Assembly (NCBI GenBank): GCA_002343075.1
Contig: DDRH01000034.1
Span: forward strand, 39,392 to 103,391
DNA length: 64,000 nucleotides
Reading direction: 5' to 3'
From: Phycisphaerales bacterium UBA2421
Lineage (GTDB): Bacteria; Planctomycetota; Phycisphaerae; Tepidisphaerales; Tepidisphaeraceae
The notes beneath the pieces are model-generated. The model made no database searches. It was not told where the DNA came from and was given only the letters and a program-made list of their open reading frames with translations. The translations under genes were made by a program, and so were the position numbers. Below are positions 21,166-28,509 of this stretch, piece by piece; the stretch's first letter is position 1, and each line of letters starts with the position of its first letter.

Positions 21166-21837
21166 ATGCGGAAAACCCCGATCGGCGACAGTGCCATCCA
21201 ACTTCACACTGCCGATATCGTGACGGACGAAGCCGTGCTCGCGGCGCGCGCGTTGGCCGACCAGATTTCCCGATCGTGCCCGCCTTTCGTCCGCGATGTC
21301 GTCGCGGTGTATGTAGATATCACAGTCTATTTTGATGCAAGCGAACGCGAAGCCGCTGTTGCCTGGCTGGAAAATGCCCTGGCCTCCGCGGCGTTTCCAA
21401 CGGATTCGACATCGATCGAGCCATCCACTCATAGCATTCCCGTTTGCCACCGAGAGAGTTTCGCGCCCGACCTGCAGGCAATAGCCAATCGCGTCGGTCG
21501 TTCCTCCGGCGACCTGATCGAGCTATTCGCCTCTCGGGTGTATACAGTGGGTGCCATCGGGTTTCTCCCCGGCTTCGCATACCTGCTCGGTTTGGATGCG
21601 TCACTCCATTCGCCGCGGCTTGCCGAACCACGGCCACGTGTGCGGGCGGGGTCGGTAGGGATCGGAGGTTCGCAAACCGGCATCTATCCGAGCGAGTCGC
21701 CCGGCGGATGGAACATCATCGGTCGCACGCCTATGCCAATGTTTGACGCCACCAGAACACCTTCGGCGAGGCTTCGATGCGGCGATCGTGTTCGATTCAA
21801 GCCGATCACTTCCTCGGAATTTGACCGGTGGAAATGA
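21166..21837 (+). CDS. pxpB: 5-oxoprolinase subunit PxpB
   Basis: One subunit of the ATP-dependent bacterial 5-oxoprolinase PxpABC, which opens 5-oxoproline to glutamate. The 223-residue protein matches the KipI/PxpB family: the central GFLPGFAYL motif, the P R..VR.GSVGIGG.QTGIYP.E.PGGW.IIGRTP block, and a C-terminal GDRVRF segment. The TGA stop overlaps the ATG of pxpC (ATGA), so translation is probably coupled. First gene of a three-gene operon. Confidence 0.93.
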   Translation: MRKTPIGDSAIQLHTADIVTDEAVLAARALADQISRSCPPFVRDVVAVYVDITVYFDASEREAAVAWLENALASAAFPTDSTSIEPSTHSIPVCHRESFAPDLQAIANRVGRSSGDLIELFASRVYTVGAIGFLPGFAYLLGLDASLHSPRLAEPRPRVRAGSVGIGGSQTGIYPSESPGGWNIIGRTPMPMFDATRTPSARLRCGDRVRFKPITSSEFDRWK

Positions 21838-22754
21838 CGATTATCCAACCCGGAATGCTCACCTCCGTGCAGGACACGGGGCGCTATGGTCATCGCTGCG
21901 ACGGTGTGCCGACCGGAGGAGCTGTTGATGCGGTTTCGATGCAACTGGCCAACCTCGCAGTTGGCAATCCGGCTGCGGTTGCGGGCCTGGAGTGCACCCT
22001 TGTAGGCCCCCGAGTGAGATTTAGTCAGGATGCGCTCATTGCGGTTGCCGGAGCGACTGTCCAGGGAATTGAACCGCTGCGACCAATACTCGTTCGAGCG
22101 GGGAAACCAGTCTCGCTGGAAAAACTCTCTCGCGGATGCAGAAGCTACCTCGCGGTGGCAGGCGGCATTGATGTTCCAACCGTGCTTGGCTCTCGCTCGA
22201 CCGCGCTGCGCAGCGGCTTCGGCGGGTTCCAAGGCCGACCCCTCCGCCGCGGGGATGTGCTGCCGATTGGTACCCCGCCGCCCAACCCGCCACGCAATTG
22301 CAGAATTGACGCACGATGCTTCGGCGCGGGCCTGCCATCCATTCGAATCACCAGTGCTCATGAACACGTCGAACTGGCAACTCAGTTCTGTGAGGCGACC
22401 TACACAATCTCACACCAATCCGATCGTATGGGCCTGCGCCTTACCGGTGGGCGCGATCTCCCACAGCCCGAAGCAATACAACTATCACGGGCGGTTGCGC
22501 CCGGGACGATCCAACGCCCGCCCGGGGGCGAGCCGATTGTCCTTCTCGCCGACGCTCAAACCGTGGGTGGCTACGCGGTCATCGGCCATGTCATCGCCGC
22601 CGACCTGCACCATCTGGCACAACTCCGGCCCCGCGACACCATCCGATTCAGCCTCATAACCCTCGACGAGGCAGCGGTGGCAGCGAAGAACCAGCGTTCA
22701 CTGCTTCGCACGATTGCTCTGGGCATGTCTGCCGCGCAAAGACGACGCATCTGA
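21834..22754 (+). CDS. pxpC: 5-oxoprolinase subunit PxpC
   Basis: Partner of PxpB in 5-oxoprolinase (KipA/PxpC, biotin-dependent-carboxylase-like fold). About 306 residues, starting with the family-typical I.PG.L.SVQD.GR.G sequence, then GA.D..S...AN..VGN, and a C-terminal S.G...GTIQ.PP.G.PI.L..D.QT.GGY block. The ATG at 21834 overlaps the pxpB stop (ATGA); a GTG two codons earlier is in frame but less likely. pxpA follows after 9 bases. Confidence 0.93.
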   Translation: MTIIQPGMLTSVQDTGRYGHRCDGVPTGGAVDAVSMQLANLAVGNPAAVAGLECTLVGPRVRFSQDALIAVAGATVQGIEPLRPILVRAGKPVSLEKLSRGCRSYLAVAGGIDVPTVLGSRSTALRSGFGGFQGRPLRRGDVLPIGTPPPNPPRNCRIDARCFGAGLPSIRITSAHEHVELATQFCEATYTISHQSDRMGLRLTGGRDLPQPEAIQLSRAVAPGTIQRPPGGEPIVLLADAQTVGGYAVIGHVIAADLHHLAQLRPRDTIRFSLITLDEAAVAAKNQRSLLRTIALGMSAAQRRRI

Positions 22755-22763
22755 GAGACGACG

Positions 22764-23519
22764 ATGAAAGAGATCGACCTCAACTGCGACATGGGCGAAA
22801 TCGAGGGGGTGGATGAGCAGATCATGCCCCTGATCAGCAGCGCCAACATCGCGTGCGGTGGTCATGCGGGTGACGACGCGACGATGCACAACGCGGTGAG
22901 CCTCGCGATCAGGTATGGCGTATCCATCGGCGCACACCCGAGCTATTGCGATCGCCAGAACTTCGGCCGAGTTGAGATCGATCTGGCTCCCGCCGAGGTG
23001 CGGCAAATCGTGATCGAACAAATTGAACGACTTAAACGCATCTGCAACTTACTCGGAACATTCGTTTCGCACGTCAAGCCGCACGGCGCGCTTTACAACC
23101 GCGCCGCGGCTCACCGCCCTACCGCCTGCGCAATTGCAGAGGCGGTGTGCGCGGTCGATCCATCTCTGGTCGTTTTTGGCCTCGCAGGCAGCGAAGCGAT
23201 CCGGGTCGCCGCCGAATTGGGGCTTCACACCGCAGCGGAAGTGTTCGCCGATCGGAACTATCTGCACGATGGCACGCTGATGCCGCGGACGGCACCCAAC
23301 GCAGTGATTACAGATCCATCGCACGCTGCGCAAAGGATCATCCAACTCATCGAAACCGGCACCATCGAAGCCATCGACGGTACACAGCTACACCTTCCCG
23401 CGGAGACGATCTGCCTGCATGGCGACAGCCCATCGGCGGTTGAAATGGCGAAGACCATTCGCCAGCGACTGAACGAGTCTAAGTTCGCCCTCCTCGCAGT
23501 CGCCCGCCCGCGTTTTTGA
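22764..23519 (+). CDS. pxpA: 5-oxoprolinase subunit PxpA (LamB/YcsF family)
   Basis: Catalytic partner of PxpBC. The 251-residue protein shows the LamB/YcsF signature from its N-terminus: DLNCDMGE, then SSANIACGGHAGD, G.HPSY.D...FGR, and KPHGALYN. Usual length. Third gene of the pxpBCA operon; a strong bidirectional-type hairpin follows 16 bases after the stop. Confidence 0.95.
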   Translation: MKEIDLNCDMGEIEGVDEQIMPLISSANIACGGHAGDDATMHNAVSLAIRYGVSIGAHPSYCDRQNFGRVEIDLAPAEVRQIVIEQIERLKRICNLLGTFVSHVKPHGALYNRAAAHRPTACAIAEAVCAVDPSLVVFGLAGSEAIRVAAELGLHTAAEVFADRNYLHDGTLMPRTAPNAVITDPSHAAQRIIQLIETGTIEAIDGTQLHLPAETICLHGDSPSAVEMAKTIRQRLNESKFALLAVARPRF

Positions 23520-23535
23520 GTGCAACCAAGAGAAA

Positions 23536-23561
23536 GGCCGGAGCAGTTCTCTGCTCCGGCC
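23536..23561. terminator. Bidirectional intrinsic terminator
   Basis: A perfect 11-bp stem (GGCCGGAGCAG / CTGCTCCGGCC) with a 4-base loop between the convergent pxpA and TPR/alpha-CTD genes. On the minus strand it is followed by TTTCTCTT, a recognisable T-rich tract; on plus the following bases are less T-rich. Confidence 0.85.
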
Positions 23562-23589
23562 GCTCCACGATTTAGACTTCATTGCCAGC

Positions 23590-24495
23590 TTAGTCGAGCT
23601 TGCGCAGCGTGAGGTTGTATGTCGCGAGAATCTGCTTGATCTCGTGCAAGCTAGTCTGCCCGAAATTCTTACAACCGAGCAATTCATCTTCCGTGCGGGC
23701 AGCAAGCTCGCCAACGGTAACAATGTTCAACCGCTGCAATGCCTTGCGGGCTCGCACACTCAGCTCCATATCGGCGATCGACTTGTTCACAATCTCCGGA
23801 GCGATGTCGCCGGAAATCACCGGCGCACGCCGCACCGGAGCCTTGGCCTCTTCAGCAGCCTGGCCCAGTCGAAGGCCCTTGGCGGCCAGCAGACTCTTGA
23901 TTTCGTTGAGGCTCGTTTCGCCAAAATTCTTATAGCTCAGCAATTCCGGCTCGCTCGTCCGGAGCAGATCGCCAAGCGAGCGAATGTTCATCTTCTTCAA
24001 GCAATTGCGGCTGCGGACTGATAGCTCAAAATCGCTGATGGGCACGTTGAGCATCGCATCACGACGGTCGCCGTGGAAATCGCCGTCCTCGTCGTAGTAC
24101 ATCGAACGAGCCGATTCGACATCTTTGAGGTAAAGCCGCGCTCGCTCATGGTTTGGATCGGTAAGCAAGACCGCATCCAGGCAGCGCTTTGCCTCGTCGT
24201 AGTGACTGTTGTCCTCGTAAAGCACCGCGAGGTTCATCAGGGCATTGATGTGAACCGGCGCGCTGGTGCAGATTCGCTCATAAAGCTCAATCGCCTTCGC
24301 ATCTTCCGCCCGGCGGTCGTACAACACCGCCAGCCGAAACGCCGCCTTCTCGTGGTCAGGGTTCTCATTCAACGCGCGCTCAAAGAAATCAAGCGCCTTC
24401 TCGTTGTTGCTCTCTTTCTCGGCGTCAATCCCCCGACGATAAAACTCCTCGGCGGCCTTTTCATTAATCGATGTGCCTGCAAGTTCTTGATTCAT
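23590..24495 (-). CDS. TPR protein with two RNA polymerase alpha-CTD domains
   Basis: A 301-residue protein. Residues 13-130 form about three TPR repeats; a short acidic linker follows; residues 153-212 and 238-299 are two separate copies of the RNA polymerase alpha-subunit C-terminal domain. The first copy keeps the ELSVRS.NCL helix and the N.G..SL.EIK helix-hairpin-helix of E. coli alpha-CTD, including the equivalents of Arg265, Asn268, Gly296, Ser299 and Glu302, but not Lys297/Lys298. The second keeps the Arg265 equivalent (R248). There is no assembly domain, so it is not an alpha subunit. It probably binds DNA or polymerase through the CTDs and other proteins through the TPRs. Start chosen at 24495, where the TPR region begins; an upstream in-frame extension looks non-coding. 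Confidence 0.8.
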   Translation of the reverse strand: MNQELAGTSINEKAAEEFYRRGIDAEKESNNEKALDFFERALNENPDHEKAAFRLAVLYDRRAEDAKAIELYERICTSAPVHINALMNLAVLYEDNSHYDEAKRCLDAVLLTDPNHERARLYLKDVESARSMYYDEDGDFHGDRRDAMLNVPISDFELSVRSRNCLKKMNIRSLGDLLRTSEPELLSYKNFGETSLNEIKSLLAAKGLRLGQAAEEAKAPVRRAPVISGDIAPEIVNKSIADMELSVRARKALQRLNIVTVGELAARTEDELLGCKNFGQTSLHEIKQILATYNLTLRKLD

Positions 24496-24667
24496 AAATG
24501 TTTGCGGTAGAACCACGGAAGCAAACAGGCCAACGACAACCCGCCGCTCACCTGCGCGAATCGGGTAATTTACTGCCGACACCGCAGTTCTGTCAAACCC
24601 CCCATCTAAGAGAACGCTCCCCAAGATAGACTTTCCCGGCTTCGATCGCTAAAACCGTATTTTCGAG

Positions 24668-24742
<75 letters not shown>

Positions 24743-24743
<1 letters not shown>

Positions 24744-26044
24744 CAAGCAACTGCTTTCTCTGACGGGAGTTGCGTTCCGTCCTCAAACTCCTTCCTCCTC
24801 GGAAAACACCGGTTTGGGGTCGAGTTGGTCAGTTTTTGGTCAGTCGTAACCACGTCACTCAACCCTTTGACGATCCTCTGTTGAGCGCGCCGCGCCACGT
24901 TCAGGTCGTCATCCTGCACCGACAGACAAAACGTCTGCGTGGTATTGATGTCGGCGTGGCCGGCGAGTTTCTGCGTCACGTGGATCGGCAATCCCTGGCG
25001 CGCCCAGTTGGTGATGCACGAGCGACGCAGGTCGTGGAGCGTGAACTTCCCGACCCCGGCGCGCTTGCAGACCGTCTTGAACTTGCGCAGCGAATTGTTG
25101 ATCACGTGACGATGATCCTTCCACAGATTTCGATCCACCTGATCCCGGTAGTAAGCCCACCGACCGGCGTCCATGAACACGTAGGGACAACCGGGCGGCG
25201 CCACCGCCTTCACCTGCCGGATCAGTTCCGTCGCTTGCTTCGGTAACGGAAGCTCGCGGCGTTCGTGGTCCTTTGGCGTCCATGCCTGTACGTAGCCGGC
25301 GCGATCGTGCCGGGCCACGTGAACGACCGCTCGATCAAAATCGATGTCGTCCCAGGTGAGGTTCGGGGCTTCCTGCCGGCGAAGCCCCGTGGTGTAAATC
25401 AGCACCAGTTCCGCCCGCGCCAGCAGGCTGCCGGCGTTGGCGTAGACCTGCTCGAACTGCTCCGGCGACATGTACGCCGGGCGCTTCTCTGCGGTCCGCA
25501 ACAGGGTCACACCTACACACGGGTTCTTCCCGGCGCGGAGGTGGCCCCGTCGGATCGCCAGGTTGAACAGCGTCTTGAGCTGCTTCACTTCCTTGTTGAC
25601 GGTCCACGCCGACAGCCCGGCTTCCGTTCGCCGCGCCCGGAAGCTTTCGATGGTGCGCGGGGCGATTGACCGCAGGTCTCGCTCACAGCCGATCTGGGCG
25701 GCGAGCTGCTTCATCACCCCGGCGTGCATGAGCAGTGTGCCTCGTGACACGGAACCCTTCGAGAGCTGACGGTGCTCGGTGAAAAACTCCCGCAGCGAAC
25801 AGCGGCGCGGCGGATCGCCGTTGCCCTGCCGAACCTCACTCTGCTTGGTCTCTGCGAACTTCTCGGCCTCCTTTCTGTTTTCGAAGCTCTTGGAATACCG
25901 GTTCCCGTCTTCACCGAACCAGCGCACCACCCAACTGGAGAGCCGCTTGCGCGGCCATTCCGATTCAGGCAGCGGCTGGCCGGTGTCGTCGAGCGTAACC
26001 GGTCCGCGGTAGCTGCGATAAATGCCTACTTTCGTCGTCGCCAT
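24743..26044 (-). CDS. int: Tyrosine recombinase/integrase lacking its tyrosine
   Basis: Phage-type integrase of 433 residues: an N-terminal arm-binding-like region, a SAM-like core-binding domain (about 85-180) and a catalytic domain. Visible catalytic residues are Arg222 (TGLRR), Lys258, His337 and Arg340 (LHDLRR) and His363 (AGHAD). The nucleophilic tyrosine, expected 9-10 residues after His363, is replaced: Phe372-Cys373 (codon TGT at 24926-24928), with no tyrosine anywhere after it. A single A-to-G change from TAT would explain this, so the enzyme is probably inactive. The ATG at 26044 is preferred; an upstream in-frame extension has low-complexity, non-family sequence. The stop overlaps attL. 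Confidence 0.9.
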
Positions 26045-26161
26045 GGTGATCTTCTTCTTTCCTGCCCCGTGCCGGGGCCGAAGCTCACCCTGTGACGACT
26101 GACCGATTCGATCGGATTGTACGTCGTCGGCGAGCCGGAAGGAGGAGCTATGCCGGATCAA

Positions 26162-26407
26162 TCATTCGGGCACGCAGCGGCGTGCTTCGACTGCCAGCCG
26201 CACGATGCAATCCACGCATACCCGGAAAATCTGGGTGTGCGTGTCTTCCGGGTGCGTCGGCCACTCAATGCGGAGTTGTGCGACCAGTGGGTTGTACCTG
26301 TCACAAGCCTGGCAGCGACGCTCGTCGTCCTCTCCGTCCTCCATCATCGCGAACGACTCGTACTTGGTGAGTTCAGACGGAACACCGCGCTCAATTCTGA
26401 TTTTCAT
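26162..26407 (-). CDS. Small two-CXXC protein
   Basis: An 81-residue hypothetical protein with two C-x2-C pairs (CQAC near residue 33 and CVDC near 65), suggesting a small zinc-binding fold. Strong Shine-Dalgarno (AAAGGAGAAAG) 4 bases before the ATG supports real translation. It lies between the integrase and the excisionase-like gene on the same strand, the usual place for small accessory proteins of integrative elements. No family recognised. Confidence 0.65.
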   Translation of the reverse strand: MKIRIERGVPSELTKYESFAMMEDGEDDERRCQACDRYNPLVAQLRIEWPTHPEDTHTQIFRVCVDCIVRLAVEARRCVPE

Positions 26408-26495
26408 GACTTTCTCCTTTCGATGAAGTCAATACGGAACCATCGCCCGCAGGGAACACCCCGACGGGACTGATACTCTGCTGTTAAAGAAGCGA

Positions 26496-26780
26496 TCAGG
26501 TTTCGGTCTTAACGGCCAGAAACCGGTCCAGTTCCGACTTGCGGTACCAGACGTGCTTTGCGTACTTCGTCGCCTTCAGGTCACCCCGGTCGCGCCAGTA
26601 CCGCAGCGTTCGCATTGCCGAACGAGGGCTGTGGTTTTCCAGCTCATCCAGCCGGAGATACTGGGCAGCTTCGATCGGACGCATCAGCTCGGGGAACTGA
26701 CCGGGTCGTGCGGGCCACGTATCTGGTAGTTGATTGCATTTACTATTGTCACTTGATAGCACCGCTTGCTCGCCGTTCAT
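26496..26780 (-). CDS. Excisionase-like helix-turn-helix protein
   Basis: A 94-residue protein whose C-terminal half is a winged helix-turn-helix of the MerR/excisionase (HTH_17) type: an M.P.EAAQYL start, a TLRYWRDRGDLKATK recognition region and a YRKSELDRFL ending. The start at 26780 is chosen because AGAGGTGAT lies 4-5 bases upstream; two longer in-frame starts lack this. It would be expected to control integrase directionality or integrase transcription. The Phe/Tyr-rich core looks intact. Confidence 0.72.
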   Translation of the reverse strand: MNGEQAVLSSDNSKCNQLPDTWPARPGQFPELMRPIEAAQYLRLDELENHSPRSAMRTLRYWRDRGDLKATKYAKHVWYRKSELDRFLAVKTET

Positions 26781-27081
26781 CAAATCACCTCTATGACGAG
26801 CCAACATAGCGTTTTGCTCAGCACCTTCATTTTGCGCAATCAAGAAAATTCGAAGAACGAAAGAAAGTTTGCTAGCACACTTTGGCGCACCAGATTCATT
26901 TGTATTTTCTGGGCGTTGGAAGGAATCGAACCCAGATTTTCAGCGGGATTTACGCCTCAGCCGCGCCGATGGTGCGGTTGACCGTGCCTGAAAAGTGTTC
27001 GCTGCGTTCTGGCGAGGGAGCCGTGGCGGGCGGATGCGCCGGTATCTGACCGTGCCTGAAAAGAGAAATGCGCCAGCCGTA
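26781..27081. other. Intergenic stretch with a 17-bp direct repeat
   Basis: No credible gene. Holds a 17-bp direct repeat (TGACCGTGCCTGAAAAG) at 26979-26995 and 27047-27063, 68 bases apart. On the minus strand around 26915-26945 lies a tRNA T-loop-like segment (GGGTTCGATTCC) whose flanking stem does not pair well. Confidence 0.5.
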
Positions 27082-28365
27082 TCAGCCGGCGGCGCGGCCC
27101 TTATCTACATATAGATGACGGGCGATGCGCGCCGCACCATGCTCATAGTTGATGCGGTTGGACTCGGCGTACACCCACTGCCGGTTCATCTCGATCGCGG
27201 CAACGCTCATCGAGCCGGTGCAGGCACAGGCGTCAAAGACCAGTTCCCGCTCGTGGCTGTGCTTGCCGACCAGGAACTTGCAGAGCTCAACTGGTTTTTC
27301 GAAAGCGTGTTCCTGCTCCCCGGCCAGCGTTGGTGTGCTAACCGGCGCGAACCGAAGGATGTCGCCGCGTGGGCTGGCATCGTGATTGAGCAGCCGGTCC
27401 CCGGGACGCTTGAGCACCCAGATCCATTCAGTTTGCGTCGAATACGCGCTCCCGAAATCACCGGCCTGGGCGCGCCCCTTGTCCCAGATCACCACCCGCT
27501 CAAGCGCCCATCGGTATCGATCGATCGCCGCAGCGATCTGTCCGGGCAGCGGCCCCGATGGCTGCCAGAGCAGCACCGCGCCGCCGGGCTGCAGCTTGGG
27601 CTGCCAATCCCGCAGCAGATCAGTGACGAGCGCGATCGCATCAACGGCGGCGGAGTTGTCGCACGTCTTCCGGCGCGCGCTCGCCCCGGTGTATCGCCCT
27701 TCATGCCGCTTCGGATAGACATAAGGTGGATCAATGTGCAGAACCTTGATCGACTTTTCCGGGAAGATATTCAGCAGCGTCTGAAATCTGGCGTGATACG
27801 CATGGTTGAACGGCCCAGCCGGCGCGACGATATCAGCGAGCCTTGCCGCTCGCTCGTTCTCCTGCTGCCGGGACAAGGCGGAAAAGTGCGCAGTCACATC
27901 TCGATGCTGCGAAAATCCCAGCCGGCGGATTTCAGCGAGCACTTCCAGCGGCTTGAGCTGCAGCCCCTTGAACTTCCGCACCATCCGCATCGCCAGGAAG
28001 TAGCAGTTGTAGGGAACATCCTTCCGCCGAACTCGGGGCGGGAACATCCGGCAGGTGCGATACATCTGCGAAAGATCGTTCGGCCGCTGCCTTGTCTGCC
28101 GCGCAATATCAATGGCCCGAAGTTGATGCCGATCGATCAACTCGATCAGCACATCTCCCTGGCGGAGTTTGCAGGCGCGTTCTTCCTCAAGCAGGTTTCG
28201 AAGCCGTTCAATGCTCTTCTTAACCCCGGCGGCAGCAAGCCGCCGTTCTGATCGTCGCGCCAGGACCATTGCTCCGCGGCCGAGCAGGCTCATGGATTCC
28301 GGAGTCGTCGCCCAGCCTCGCGGCTTTCGGGATCGGGTCATCCTGAGAAGGATATCTTCCCGCAC
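27082..28365 (-). CDS. DNA methyltransferase (amino-methylase, beta class)
   Basis: Methylates adenine-N6 or cytosine-N4 in DNA. The 427-residue protein has the catalytic DPPY motif in the middle (around residue 214) and, near the C-terminus, the AdoMet-binding FDACACTGS segment that replaces the usual FxGxG, so the motif order is DPPY then AdoMet site (beta class). The N-terminal 120 residues carry a helix-turn-helix-like segment (L.AIDIARQTRQRPNDLS). The start at 28365 is GTG; an ATG at 28341 is an alternative. It lies downstream of the helicase gene on the same strand, so the two may have formed one defence or modification unit. Target site unknown. Confidence 0.82.
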   Translation of the reverse strand: MREDILLRMTRSRKPRGWATTPESMSLLGRGAMVLARRSERRLAAAGVKKSIERLRNLLEEERACKLRQGDVLIELIDRHQLRAIDIARQTRQRPNDLSQMYRTCRMFPPRVRRKDVPYNCYFLAMRMVRKFKGLQLKPLEVLAEIRRLGFSQHRDVTAHFSALSRQQENERAARLADIVAPAGPFNHAYHARFQTLLNIFPEKSIKVLHIDPPYVYPKRHEGRYTGASARRKTCDNSAAVDAIALVTDLLRDWQPKLQPGGAVLLWQPSGPLPGQIAAAIDRYRWALERVVIWDKGRAQAGDFGSAYSTQTEWIWVLKRPGDRLLNHDASPRGDILRFAPVSTPTLAGEQEHAFEKPVELCKFLVGKHSHERELVFDACACTGSMSVAAIEMNRQWVYAESNRINYEHGAARIARHLYVDKGRAAG

Positions 28366-28509
28366 TTGTCCGCACCAGCCATCAATTGCTGGTGAGGTCC
28401 AATCCAGGACGTCAGCTTGACTGCTTTCATGTTCTCACGCCGACAATGCGGTTCTGGGCATGATGAAGGAAATCAGGCTGATTACAGAGGCGGCACGGCG
28501 GATCGATGT

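Noticed and set aside
26915..26945. tRNA gene on the minus strand
   Set aside because: A T-loop-like stretch is present but the stem mismatches and no anticodon arm follows.
27115..28251. Open frame antisense to the methyltransferase (378 codons)
   Set aside because: The methyltransferase has DPPY and AdoMet motifs; this frame has no family signature.
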